Part shown: piece after piece, positions 43,268 through 51,469 of the stretch | Layout of the letters: each line of letters opens with the position of its first letter | Numbering within the stretch: the first letter of the stretch is position 1 | Origin: JAAYBF01 sp963715445 | GTDB lineage: Bacteria > Actinomycetota > Thermoleophilia > Solirubrobacterales > Thermoleophilaceae | Reading direction: 5' to 3' | NCBI GenBank assembly: GCA_963715445.1 | Contig: OY970240.1 | Coordinates: forward strand, 1,364,001 to 1,428,000 | Length of the DNA: 64,000 nucleotides | Notes under the pieces: model-generated | Seen by the model: only the letters and a program-made list of their open reading frames with translations | What the model was told of the DNA's origin: nothing | Database searches by the model: none | Position numbers and translations under genes: made by a program

Positions 43268-44880
43268 GAGGCGTCCTCGAGTCGGGGGTCGGCGCTCGTG
43301 GAGGTCGCGGCGTCGGCGGTGGTGGAAGGTGCGGCGTCGGCGGTGAGCGCGTCGATCAGGCCGTCGACGTCGTGGCGCTCGGCCTCCACATGGACCTCCA
43401 GACCGAGCTCCCTGGCCTTCTCGCTCGTCACCGGGCCGATCGAGACGATGCGCGCACCCGCGAGGCTCGCAACGGCCGATTCGGCTCCGCCTCCCTCGCC
43501 ACCCGCGTCGGCCGCGCCACCCGCGCCGGTCAGCGAGCCGAGGAGGTTGCGCACCGTCGACGCGGAGGTGAAGGTCACGTAGTCGACGTCGGCGAGGGCT
43601 GCCAGCTGCTCCTCGGACAGCGGCTCGACGACCGTGTCGTAGAGAGCCAGGTCGTCCACGGCGGCCCCGCGCGCGCGCAGCGCGTCCGGCAGCACGTCAC
43701 GAGCCTCGGCGGCTCGCGCCACGAGGACCCGCCGGCCTTCGACGGGGGTGTCCGCGAGCGCCTCGACCAGGGCCTCGGCGATCGACCGTGACGGCACCAC
43801 ATCGGCCCGCACGCCATGCTGCTCCAGTTCGCGCGCTGTGCCCGGCCCGATCGCCGCCACGATCGATCCGGCCAGCGCGCGGGCATCAAGCCCCTTGGCC
43901 GCGAGCGCCTCGAAGAAGAGGGCGACGCCGCTCGTGCTCGTGAGGCACACCAGCGAGTAGTCGGCGATCGAATCGAGGGCGGCGGCGATCTCGCCCTCCA
44001 CCGGGCGGGGCTCGATCCGGATGGCGGGGGTCTCGACGACGTCGGCGCCGAGCGCCCGGAGCCGGGCGGCCAGCCCGCTCGCTTGGGCCCGCGCCCGCGT
44101 GACGGCCACGCGGCGGCCGTGGAGCGGCCGCCGCTCCACCCAGGCCAGGGTGTCGCGCAGTCCGGCGACGGGGCCCACGACCGTTATCGCGGGAGCCTTC
44201 AGCCCCGCCTCCGCGACGTTCTCGGCGATGCTCGAGAGCATGCCGGTGACGGTGCGCTGATCGGGCAGGGTTCCGCGCCTCACGACGGCGGCGGGCTCGT
44301 GCGGGTCGCGCCCGGCGGCGATCAGCCCGGCGGCGATCAGCGGCAGGTTCTTCACGCCCATGTAGAAGACGAGCGTGCCGGGGAACTTCGCGAGGCCCTT
44401 CCAGTCGAGCGCGCTCTCGGGCTTGTCCGGGTCCTCGTGACCGGTCACGAAGGCGACGGCGGAGGCGGCGTTGCGGTGGGTCACGGGGATGCCTGCATAG
44501 GCCGACGCGGCTACTCCAGCCGTGATGCCCGGCACCACCTCGAACGGCACGCCGGCCGCGCGCAGAGCCTCGGCCTCCTCGCCGCCGCGGCCGAACACGA
44601 AGGGGTCGCCGCCCTTCAGGCGCACGACCCGTCTGCCGGCAAGGCCCAGCTCAACGAGCAGCTCGCCGATCGCCTCCTGACTCATCGCCGCGTTGCCCGG
44701 CGCCTTGCCCACGTAGTGCAGCTCACAGTCCTCGCGCGCCCCGTCGAGCGCTGTCGCCGGGATCAGCCGGTCGTAGAGGATCGCGTCGGCCTCGGCGATC
44801 AGCTCGAGCGAGCGGGCGGTCATCAGGCCGGGATCCCCAGGGCCTGCGCCGACCAGATAGACGATCCCTTGGCCCGACAT
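43264..44880 (-). CDS. cobA-hemD: Fused uroporphyrinogen-III C-methyltransferase / uroporphyrinogen-III synthase
   Basis: From ATG 44880 the product has 538 residues. The first ~245 form a SUMT domain: VYLVGAGPGDPGLMTARSLELI, LKGGDPFVFGRGGEE, VVPGITAGVAA and VTGHEDPDK are its SAM- and substrate-binding signatures. It methylates uroporphyrinogen III twice to precorrin-2. The rest is HemD (GRRVAVTRARAQASGLAARLRALG ... CLTSTSGVALFFEAL ... TFTSASTVRNLLG), which closes hydroxymethylbilane to uroporphyrinogen III. The last ~30 residues are a Thr/Ala/Ser-rich tail. TAGCGT lies eight bases before ATG. It works downstream of HemA and HemC encoded nearby and feeds precorrin-2 to the dehydrogenase at 50701-51438. 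Confidence 0.93.
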   Translation of the reverse strand: MSGQGIVYLVGAGPGDPGLMTARSLELIAEADAILYDRLIPATALDGAREDCELHYVGKAPGNAAMSQEAIGELLVELGLAGRRVVRLKGGDPFVFGRGGEEAEALRAAGVPFEVVPGITAGVAASAYAGIPVTHRNAASAVAFVTGHEDPDKPESALDWKGLAKFPGTLVFYMGVKNLPLIAAGLIAAGRDPHEPAAVVRRGTLPDQRTVTGMLSSIAENVAEAGLKAPAITVVGPVAGLRDTLAWVERRPLHGRRVAVTRARAQASGLAARLRALGADVVETPAIRIEPRPVEGEIAAALDSIADYSLVCLTSTSGVALFFEALAAKGLDARALAGSIVAAIGPGTARELEQHGVRADVVPSRSIAEALVEALADTPVEGRRVLVARAAEARDVLPDALRARGAAVDDLALYDTVVEPLSEEQLAALADVDYVTFTSASTVRNLLGSLTGAGGAADAGGEGGGAESAVASLAGARIVSIGPVTSEKARELGLEVHVEAERHDVDGLIDALTADAAPSTTADAATSTSADPRLEDAS

Positions 44881-44941
44881 CGCCCACAACGCTACCGCTG
44901 CTCGCTGCGCCCCGGGCGATCCCTTTAGGGTTTCGACGCAG

Positions 44942-45721
44942 ATGCGAGGGCAGAGGGAGATAGCGGGCCTGCTCGGGCCAATCTGCGTCGCAATCGCATT
45001 GGCCGCTCCCGGCTCCGCGGCTGCCGATTCGCTTCCGGTCGGGAAGGCGGATGGCGTGCGCGTCGAGCGGCAGAAGGGTTTGATGGTGATCGTCTTCAGC
45101 AAGCGCGCCGCGCCGCTCTACAAAAGGATTGCCGGGAAGCGGATCGTCGTCGACTGCGTGGGCATGCCCAAGGACACGGGCAATGGGACAAGGAGCAGCC
45201 GCAGGAAGACGGTCATGCGGGCGGCCAAGCGCCGCCAGCCGCTGCACACGGCAGATGGCCTCGGCCGCGACTACTGCAGCGTGCTGCTGCCCGCACGCAA
45301 GGTCGTGCGCGGTGACACCACCACCCGCTATCCGCGGCGCCTGATCGTCGCGATTCCGATCACCCAGGCGGGGGCGGTTCACCTGGATGAGGAGGAGAAG
45401 GCGTTCAACCTCCAGAGCCTGCTGCTGTTCGCCGATCGCGAGGGCCGCCCAGGAGAGAACGGGTACCTAACGCCGACGCAGCTGCTGGAGGAAACGGACG
45501 GGCTGCTCTGGCGGACGTCGTCGCGGGATCGCCGGCTGAGGATCGTCACGCTGGCGAGCCCTGGCGCCACTCCCCCCGTGGGTGCTATCGGCTACTACAG
45601 CGACGGCGGGCAGCACGCGGCGACGGTGATCGTCTCCGTGGCCGGACGGCGTCTCTTCCTCGAGCTGGCGCCGGACGACGTACTGCATACCAACATCGTC
45701 GAGTACGTCTTCCCGCGCTAG
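44942..45721 (+). CDS. Exported protein of unknown function
   Basis: The 259-residue product has a plausible signal peptide (IAGLLGPICVAIALAAPGSAAADS). The body is basic in its first half (KRAAPLYKRIAGKRIVVDCVGMP ... SSRRKTVMRAAKRRQP) with two cysteines that could pair, and beta-rich in the second half. I do not recognise the family. It is a single plus-strand gene placed between two blocks of minus-strand tetrapyrrole genes and divergent from the fused methyltransferase gene. Its stop is 25 bases from the hemC stop. Confidence 0.65.
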   Translation: MRGQREIAGLLGPICVAIALAAPGSAAADSLPVGKADGVRVERQKGLMVIVFSKRAAPLYKRIAGKRIVVDCVGMPKDTGNGTRSSRRKTVMRAAKRRQPLHTADGLGRDYCSVLLPARKVVRGDTTTRYPRRLIVAIPITQAGAVHLDEEEKAFNLQSLLLFADREGRPGENGYLTPTQLLEETDGLLWRTSSRDRRLRIVTLASPGATPPVGAIGYYSDGGQHAATVIVSVAGRRLFLELAPDDVLHTNIVEYVFPR

Positions 45722-45745
45722 GCGGGTCGCCGGCCAGTCCTTCCC

Positions 45746-46702
45746 CTAGGCCGCGGAGGAGGTCTCTGCCGCAGCGAGGATCTCCCGGGCGCCGCTGGCG
45801 ATCAGGCGCTCCGCGCCCGCGGCGCCGACGGACTGGGGATCGTCGGCGAGGCCGCGGACCTCGTCGCGGATCCAGGTGGCGCCGTCGGGCGTGCCGACGA
45901 ATGCGCGGAGGACGATGACCGTGTGGTTCTCGATCGTGGCGTGGGCGCCGACGGGGGTGTGGCAGGTCGCGCCGATGGCCGAGACGAGGGCGCGCTCGGC
46001 GGTAAGGCGGGCGAAGGCCCGGAAGTCCGTGAGGCGGCTGGCGAGCTTGCGGATGGGCTCGTCGCCGGTGCGGGCCTCGAGCGCGAGGCAGCCCTGGCCG
46101 GGCGCCGGGGTCAGCGCGCTGAGGGGCAGCGGCCGGCCGGCCGCTGAGAGATCGAGGCGCTCGAGCCCGGCCGCGGCGAGCACGATCGCGTCGTAGCGGC
46201 CCTCTTCGAGGCGGCGCAGGCGGGTGTCGACGTTGCCTCGGAGATCGTGCAGCTCGAGGTCGGGCCGCAGCGCGAGCAGCTGGGCGCGGCGGCGCAGGCT
46301 CGCCGTGCCGACAGTCGCCCCGTGGGGAAGCGCGGCGAGCGCCTGCGCGGCGGGAGCGTCCGGGGCGGGGTCGGCCGCCGCCAGCGGCGACGCCAGGCAG
46401 AGCGCGTCTCGGGGATCGGCGCGCTCGGGCACGGCGACGATCTCCAGCCCCTCCGGCAGCTCGCCCGGCACGTCCTTGGCAGAGTGCACCGCCAGGTCGA
46501 TCTCCTCTGCCAGCAGCGCCTGCTCGAGCTCCTTGACGAAGCGAGCCTTGTCCTCGGTGGCGGGCTTCGGGGCAGTCTCGTCGCCGGAGGTCGTGATCGT
46601 CACGAGCTCGACATCGGCCCCGAGCTGCTCAAGCGAGCGAGCGACGATCGTCGACTGGGCCACGGCGAGGGCGCTGCCGCGAGTGCCGAGGCGGAGAGGC
46701 AC
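45746..46702 (-). CDS. hemC: Porphobilinogen deaminase (hydroxymethylbilane synthase)
   Basis: The 318-residue product has the family signatures LRLGTRGSALAVAQS, FVKELEQALL, DLAVHSAKDVP, VGTASLRRRAQL, RGNVDTRLRRLEEG and APGQGCLALE. It condenses four porphobilinogens into hydroxymethylbilane on a dipyrromethane cofactor bound to a cysteine. That cysteine is probably in the sequence AIGATCHTPVGAHA. It is 10 bases downstream of hemA in the same operon, the usual order for haem genes in actinobacteria. Standard length. Confidence 0.95.
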   Translation of the reverse strand: MPLRLGTRGSALAVAQSTIVARSLEQLGADVELVTITTSGDETAPKPATEDKARFVKELEQALLAEEIDLAVHSAKDVPGELPEGLEIVAVPERADPRDALCLASPLAAADPAPDAPAAQALAALPHGATVGTASLRRRAQLLALRPDLELHDLRGNVDTRLRRLEEGRYDAIVLAAAGLERLDLSAAGRPLPLSALTPAPGQGCLALEARTGDEPIRKLASRLTDFRAFARLTAERALVSAIGATCHTPVGAHATIENHTVIVLRAFVGTPDGATWIRDEVRGLADDPQSVGAAGAERLIASGAREILAAAETSSAA

Positions 46703-46712
46703 GGGGTGGCTG

Positions 46713-48185
46713 CTAGCTGCGCCGTCGGCGACGGTGCGAGCCGAGCTCTGTGACCTCGGCCGGAGGCTGCTCGTCGTCGAGCGGCGGCAGGCCGGCGTCG
46801 AGGCCGAACAGCTCGCGCAGAGCGGCCACGTGCGTGTAGGACGATTCGTCCTCGGCGCCGTCGCGCAGCCGCATCGTCGGCTCGTGGAAGAGCCGAGCGA
46901 CGAGCGCGCGGCTCATCGCCGCGACGCGCTCGCGGTCGGCCTCGCTGAGCGATTCCCAGCGCGGCGCGTTCTCGGCGAGCACCTGCGCGACGATCGCGTC
47001 GGCGCGCTCGCGCAGGCCGCGGATCGTGGGCAGCACGTCGAGGCTCGCGAGCCAGCCGTCGAAGCGCTCGACGTCTCGATCTACGAGCACCCGCGCCCGC
47101 TCGGCCTCGCCCTGGCGCACCGAGATGTTGCGCGCGACCTCGTGCTCGAGGTCGTCCATGTCGTAGAGGGTCACGCCGGGGAGGTCGCGGACGGTGGGAT
47201 CGATGTCGCGCGGCACGGCGATGTCGATGATCACCAGCGGCTGCTCCTCCCGCCCTTCGAGCACCAGTGCGAGCTCCTCGCGGCCCACGAGCTGGTGGGG
47301 CGAGGAGGTGCAGCTGACGACGATGTCGGCCACCGCCAGCTCGTTCGGCAGCTCGTCGAGGGGAACCGCCGACCCGGAATAGCGCTCGGCCAGGCCGAGC
47401 GCACGGTCGTAGTGGCGGTTGGCTACGAACACGGCGTGTGCGCCGCGGTCCTTCAGCGCCTGCGCGGTCCGCTCGCCCTGCTCGCCGGCTCCGATCACGA
47501 GGACGCGGCGCTCCGAGAGGTCGCCGGTTTGCCGCTGCTGCGCCGGCAGGTCTTCGGCTCGAGGGTGCTGCGCTGGCAGCTCGCCTTCGGCGTCGCCCCC
47601 AGCCGGGCAGCGCGCGTCGGCCGACGCACCCGATGTGGGTCCGACGCCGAGCCCTCGGCATGCGAGCTCCGCGGCTACGGTCGATATCGAGATGCGCGAG
47701 CGGCCGACGCCGGTCTCGGTGCGCACGCGCTTGCCGGCGGCGAGCGCGGCGTGGAAGAGGCGGTTCGTGATCGGCCCGGTCGCCCCGCCGACGAGCGCCA
47801 GCTCGTAGGCGCGCTTCACCTGACCCTGGATCTCGGCCTCTCCGACGATCATTGAGTCGAGGCCGGCGGAGACCGAGAAGAGGTGGCGCACGGCGTCCGA
47901 GTCGCGGTGCGAGTAGAGGGCGCTCGCCAGCTGGGTCGGAGGGATGTCGGCCTCGCGCGCCAGCAGGGAGAGCGCGGCGCTCTCCGCGGTCACGTCGTCG
48001 GTTGCGACGAGGTAGAGCTCGGTGCGGTTGCAGGTCGAGATGGCGACCGCCTCGTGGATCTGCTCGAGCGAGGTCAGCTCGTCGAGCACGGCGCTCGCGC
48101 GTCCCTCGGGCAGTGCAAGCCGTTCGCGCACGGCGAGCGGCGCCGTCTTGTGGGAGACCCCCAGCGCGAGCAGCCCGGCACTCAT
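46713..48185 (-). CDS. hemA: Glutamyl-tRNA reductase
   Basis: From ATG 48185 the product has 490 residues. ALGVSHKTAPLAVRERLAL, the catalytic cysteine in ISTCNRTELYLV, GLDSMIVGEAEIQGQVK, the nucleotide-binding VLVIGAGEQGERTA and the C-terminal dimerisation helices (FHEPTMRLRD) are all present. It reduces glutamate on tRNA-Glu to glutamate-1-semialdehyde, the first committed step to haem. Unusual is a ~40-residue insert just before the NADPH domain (GASADARCPAGGDAEGELPAQ...LPAQQRQ) with a repeated LPAQ. ATGA overlap with the ccmD-like gene ties it to the ccm genes. Confidence 0.95.
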   Translation of the reverse strand: MSAGLLALGVSHKTAPLAVRERLALPEGRASAVLDELTSLEQIHEAVAISTCNRTELYLVATDDVTAESAALSLLAREADIPPTQLASALYSHRDSDAVRHLFSVSAGLDSMIVGEAEIQGQVKRAYELALVGGATGPITNRLFHAALAAGKRVRTETGVGRSRISISTVAAELACRGLGVGPTSGASADARCPAGGDAEGELPAQHPRAEDLPAQQRQTGDLSERRVLVIGAGEQGERTAQALKDRGAHAVFVANRHYDRALGLAERYSGSAVPLDELPNELAVADIVVSCTSSPHQLVGREELALVLEGREEQPLVIIDIAVPRDIDPTVRDLPGVTLYDMDDLEHEVARNISVRQGEAERARVLVDRDVERFDGWLASLDVLPTIRGLRERADAIVAQVLAENAPRWESLSEADRERVAAMSRALVARLFHEPTMRLRDGAEDESSYTHVAALRELFGLDAGLPPLDDEQPPAEVTELGSHRRRRRS

Positions 48186-48418
48186 CGTGAGGCCTCCTCC
48201 ACCAGCCTCGCGTCGGGCGCTTCCACCGACTTCGCGCCAGGCGCTTCCACGGACTTCGCGTCTCGTTCGTCCAAGGTGTCGAGCAGGTCGCTGATCTGAC
48301 CCTCGATGCGCGCGATCTTCGCGCCGATGATCGCCACGTAGAGGACGACCAGCGAGAAGAAGACGACGTATGCGCCCGCGATGTACTTCCCGGCTTCGTC
48401 GAGCGGCAGCGCGGGCAT
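48182..48418 (-). CDS. ccmD: CcmD-like small membrane protein
   Basis: The 78-residue protein has one membrane helix (YIAGAYVVFFSLVVLYVAIIG) followed by a charged helix (KIARIEGQISDLLDTLDERD), the usual look of the haem-exporter accessory CcmD. The C-terminus holds a short tandem repeat (AKSVEAPG/AKSVEAPD/ARLVEE) that is also visible in the DNA. Position between ccmC and hemA supports the call. In other bacteria CcmD helps release the haem-loaded chaperone from CcmABC. Confidence 0.75.
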   Translation of the reverse strand: MPALPLDEAGKYIAGAYVVFFSLVVLYVAIIGAKIARIEGQISDLLDTLDERDAKSVEAPGAKSVEAPDARLVEEASR

Positions 48419-48421
48419 CGC

Positions 48422-49108
48422 TCAGGCCGCCGCTTCCAGCCGGGTGCGCAGCCGCTTGAGCTGCATCGAGGCGTGCTTGGCGGTCATCTCGAGCTTCCAC
48501 AGCGTCACGAAGAGGAGCGTCACGGCGATGATCGAGACGAAGAAGGTCAGCCGCATCTCGCCGGGCATGCTGCCGCCGGTCTGCGAGAGGACGCGCGGGT
48601 GGGTGAAGGCCTCCGCCATCCGCACGGCCGCGAAGTTGATCGGCACGAACGCGCCGGCGGCGATCGCGAACACCGAGGAGTAGCGCGCCTGGCGCTCGGG
48701 ATCCTCGATCGAGAAGCGCAGCGGGTAGTAGACGCAGTAGAGGAGGAACACCACGAGGAAGGACACGAGCACCGGCTCATCCCAGACCCACCAGTGGCCC
48801 CACGCGGCCTTCGCCCAGATCGCGCCGGTGATCAGCACGATGGTCCCGAAGATGATCGACATGTGGATCGCGACGTATGAGCGCATGTCCCACGAGCGGT
48901 CGCCGGTGCGCAGGTGCTTGATCGCCATGATGCCGCCCGCGACGAACCCGCAGAGCGCCACGATCGCCAGCGGCACGTGGACGTAGAAGATCTTCTGCAC
49001 GAAGCCCTGGTCGGCGTCGTTGGGCGCGTAGAAGAAGACGAGCGCCAGCGCGAGGGTCATCATCGCCACCATGGCGATCGAGAGCGGCTTGAAGCCCTTT
49101 GAGTACAT
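48422..49108 (-). CDS. ccmC: Cytochrome c maturation / haem exporter protein CcmC
   Basis: The 228-residue protein has six hydrophobic segments and the tryptophan-rich haem-handling motif WGHWWVWDEP, flanked by conserved histidines (KIFYVHVPLA before it, FTHPRVLSQTGGSMPG after it). It presents haem on the outer face of the membrane for transfer to the chaperone CcmE. It is encoded in ccmABCD order with 3- and 7-base gaps. No ccmE, F or H lies in the window. Confidence 0.92.
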   Translation of the reverse strand: MYSKGFKPLSIAMVAMMTLALALVFFYAPNDADQGFVQKIFYVHVPLAIVALCGFVAGGIMAIKHLRTGDRSWDMRSYVAIHMSIIFGTIVLITGAIWAKAAWGHWWVWDEPVLVSFLVVFLLYCVYYPLRFSIEDPERQARYSSVFAIAAGAFVPINFAAVRMAEAFTHPRVLSQTGGSMPGEMRLTFFVSIIAVTLLFVTLWKLEMTAKHASMQLKRLRTRLEAAA

Positions 49109-49115
49109 CTAGGTT

Positions 49116-49790
49116 CTAGTCGTCCAGCAGGAAGTCGAACACACCGACAGCGATCAGCACGAAGACCACATCGTAGAGGCTGAGCAGCCCCAGCCAGCGC
49201 CCCAAGTCCTCCGGAGCCTGATCGCCGCGCAGCAGAGGCTCGCTCACCGACGCCGCCGCGATCAGCAGCGGCACCACCAGCGGGAGCAGCAGCAGCGGCA
49301 CGATCAGCTCTCTCGCGCGCGTTTCGGCGGCAAGCGCGGACACCAGCGCGCCCACCGCGGCCAGCCCGACGTTGGCCATCAGCAGCACCGGGACGAGCAC
49401 CGGCAGGGCCGCGAAGAGGTCCGGTCCCAGCAGCAGCAGACCGAATGCCGGGACCGCCACGATCTCGAGCAGCGTGAGGTAGAGGAACAGCGCCGTCGCC
49501 TTCGCGAGCCAGAGCGCCGTGCGATCGACCGGGGCGAGCAGCAGCGAGTCGATCCCGCCCTCCTCGCGCTCGATCGCGAACAGGCGCGAGACCCCGATCA
49601 CGGCGGCCAGCAGCAGGGTCACCCAGAGCACCCCGGAGGCGAGCGAGCCGTCGAGCGAATCGCGGTCGAGCCCGAAGTGGAAGAGGACGAACGCGGTGAC
49701 TGTGAACAGCGTCATCGCCGGCACCGACTCCTTGGTGCGCATCTCTATGGCGAGGTCCTTGCGCAGGATCGCGCGCGCCGTGCGGATCAC
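49116..49790 (-). CDS. ccmB: Haem exporter permease CcmB
   Basis: The 224-residue protein has six hydrophobic segments. The start (RTARAILRKDLAIEMRTKESVPAMTLFTVTAFVLFHF) and the internal ERE-EGGIDSLLLAPVDRTALWLAK loop are typical CcmB features. It forms the membrane part of an ABC complex with CcmA, which uses ATP to release holo-CcmE from CcmC. Its start overlaps the ccmA stop by four bases. Confidence 0.92.
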   Translation of the reverse strand: MIRTARAILRKDLAIEMRTKESVPAMTLFTVTAFVLFHFGLDRDSLDGSLASGVLWVTLLLAAVIGVSRLFAIEREEGGIDSLLLAPVDRTALWLAKATALFLYLTLLEIVAVPAFGLLLLGPDLFAALPVLVPVLLMANVGLAAVGALVSALAAETRARELIVPLLLLPLVVPLLIAAASVSEPLLRGDQAPEDLGRWLGLLSLYDVVFVLIAVGVFDFLLDD

Positions 49791-50473
49791 GAGTAGAGCT
49801 CCCGCGCGGTCGCCGCGTCGATGTCCTGCGTGGGACGGCAGAAGACCTGCTTCCCGCCGCGCAGCCCCAACGCCACGTCGGCCTCGGCGAGCCCGCCCTC
49901 CACGTTGTGGGTCACCAGCACGCGCGTGCAGCCCGACGCGCGCCCGATCAGCGGCTCCAGTTGCTCCGCTGCGGCCGGGTCGAGGTTCGCCCGCGGCTCG
50001 TCGAGCAGCAGCAGGCTCGGGTCATGCAGCGTCGCCCGCGCCACCGCCAGCCGCTGCACCATCCCCTTCGAGAGGTCGCGTACCGGCTCGTCGCCCCGGC
50101 GCTCGAGGCCCACGGCGGCGAGCCGCTCCTCCACCCGCTCTTCGTCGACCCCGTGCAGGCGCGCCTGGTAGCGAAGGTTCTCCCTGCCCGTCAGCTCCCG
50201 GTAGAGCAGCGGGTCGTGGCCCAGGTAGCCGATGCGCCCGCGCACCTTCCAGGCCTCGTCGGGCAGCGTGCAGCCGAGCACGCGCACCGTTCCCCCGTGA
50301 GGCCGCAGGAGCGTGGCGAGCATCCGCACCAGCGTCGTCTTGCCCGCTCCGTTCGAGCCGAGCACTGCCAGCGTCTGCCTCGCTTCGAGGCGCACCGACA
50401 CGTCCGCCAGCGCCACTCGGTCGCCATAGCGCCGCTCGACGCCCTCCAACTCGATCGCGGCCACTGTGTCCAC
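49787..50473 (-). CDS. ccmA: Haem exporter ATP-binding protein CcmA
   Basis: The 228-residue ABC ATPase has Walker A GSNGAGKTT, the signature DLSKGMVQRLAVARA (KGM in place of the usual SGGQ), Walker B LLLLDEPRANLD and the H-loop VTHN. SKGM-type signatures are seen in CcmA. It is the first gene of the ccm-hem operon. GTG 50473 is preceded by TACTGT eight bases upstream, suggesting a leaderless mRNA, and a 30-base palindrome lies about 85 bases further up. Confidence 0.93.
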   Translation of the reverse strand: MDTVAAIELEGVERRYGDRVALADVSVRLEARQTLAVLGSNGAGKTTLVRMLATLLRPHGGTVRVLGCTLPDEAWKVRGRIGYLGHDPLLYRELTGRENLRYQARLHGVDEERVEERLAAVGLERRGDEPVRDLSKGMVQRLAVARATLHDPSLLLLDEPRANLDPAAAEQLEPLIGRASGCTRVLVTHNVEGGLAEADVALGLRGGKQVFCRPTQDIDAATARELYS

Positions 50474-50557
50474 AGGGCGCGACAGTACCGGTCGGCCTCC
50501 AACCTGCGCTGCCCCTGCGAGGGCGGATGTACGGCACGGGGCGTGGTGTTCCCAGAA

Positions 50558-50587
50558 CTAGAACCAAATTCTAGAATTTGGTTCTAG
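50558..50587. promoter_or_regulatory. 30-base perfect palindrome upstream of the ccm-hem operon
   Basis: The half-site CTAGAACCAAATTCT is followed directly by its exact reverse complement. It is A+T-rich in a very GC-rich neighbourhood, and it lies about 85 bases before ccmA and after the end of the precorrin-2 dehydrogenase gene. A gapless inverted repeat of this length is typical of an operator for a dimeric regulator rather than a terminator. Confidence 0.6.
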
Positions 50588-50640
50588 AGGAAAGGGATGC
50601 ACCCAGCGGGCCGTGCTGGGGCGAGTCGGGGCTGGGCGGC

Positions 50641-50712
50641 TAAGCCGGGGGTCGCGTTGAGCCGGGCCAGGCTAGGCGGGGGTCGCGTTGAGCCGGGCCG
50701 TTAGGCGGGGGT
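50641..50712. repeat. 31-base tandem repeat, two and a half units
   Basis: A 22-base core starting GGGGGTCGCGTTGAGC is repeated exactly at 50647-50668 and 50678-50699, with a partial third unit running into the stop of the next gene. Between ccmA and the precorrin-2 dehydrogenase gene; no known function. Confidence 0.6.
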
Positions 50713-51438
50713 GGCGGTGCGCTGTGCGGCGACGATCAGGTCCTGAACGGCGGCCTCGTCGCCGACGCGCAGCAGCTCGACCGGGTCCGGCTCGCCGTTG
50801 ACGATCGACTCGAAGAAGGCCTTGCGGTCCTGGTAGGTGGGCAGCGTGCCCTTGGCCCAGCCGCGGACCTCGTTGAGCATCACCGCGAGCTTCGCGTAGG
50901 GCTCGCCGTACTCCTCGGCGATCTGGTTGCGGATCCGCTTCGCCAGCGCCGGCGAGGCGCCCGCGGTGGAGATCGCGATCGCCAGCGGGCCGGTGCGCAC
51001 GATCGCCGGGAGGATGAAGTTGCAGAGCGGCGGCACGTCGACCACATTGGCGAGCATCGCCCGCTTCTCGGCGTCCTCGTAGATGCCGATGTTCACGTCG
51101 GTGTCGTTGGTGGCGGCGATCACCATGAACGTGCCCTCGAGGTCGGAGGGCTCATAGGCGCGCCGCTCCCAGTGGATCGAGCCCTCGGCGGCGAGGTCGC
51201 GCAGCGTGTCGATCGCGTCGGGCGCGACCAGCGTCACCTCGCCGTTGCAGGCCAGCAGCCCCTCAACCTTCTCGAGGCCGATGTCACCGCCGCCGACCAC
51301 CAGGCACTTGCGCCCTTCGAGCTTCAGGCAGGCGATGTAGAAGGGCGTATCGAGCATGCCCTGCACGCAGCTCTGGTCGCAGATCCCTCTGCGGAGCTGG
51401 CAGACGCACTCCTTGCCCGCATAGGCGGCGGCTGGCAT
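50701..51438 (-). CDS. Precorrin-2 dehydrogenase / sirohydrochlorin-type enzyme (CysG N-terminal-like)
   Basis: The 245-residue product has the NAD-binding motif CLKLEGRKCLVVGGGDIGLEKVEGLL, AATNDTDVN, NVVDVPPLCNFILPAIVRTGPLAIAISTAGASPALAKRIR and a helical C-terminus, as in Met8p/CysG-N. It oxidises precorrin-2 to sirohydrochlorin, the branch to sirohaem or alternative haem. ATG 51438 is supported by TAGACT seven bases before it. This start adds a cysteine-rich extension (CVCQLRRGICDQSC) absent from the usual enzyme; ATG 51357 would give the standard N-terminus. Confidence 0.9.
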   Translation of the reverse strand: MPAAAYAGKECVCQLRRGICDQSCVQGMLDTPFYIACLKLEGRKCLVVGGGDIGLEKVEGLLACNGEVTLVAPDAIDTLRDLAAEGSIHWERRAYEPSDLEGTFMVIAATNDTDVNIGIYEDAEKRAMLANVVDVPPLCNFILPAIVRTGPLAIAISTAGASPALAKRIRNQIAEEYGEPYAKLAVMLNEVRGWAKGTLPTYQDRKAFFESIVNGEPDPVELLRVGDEAAVQDLIVAAQRTATPA

Positions 51439-51469
51439 GCAGCCAAGTCTAGGCGAGCCCCGACGCCGC

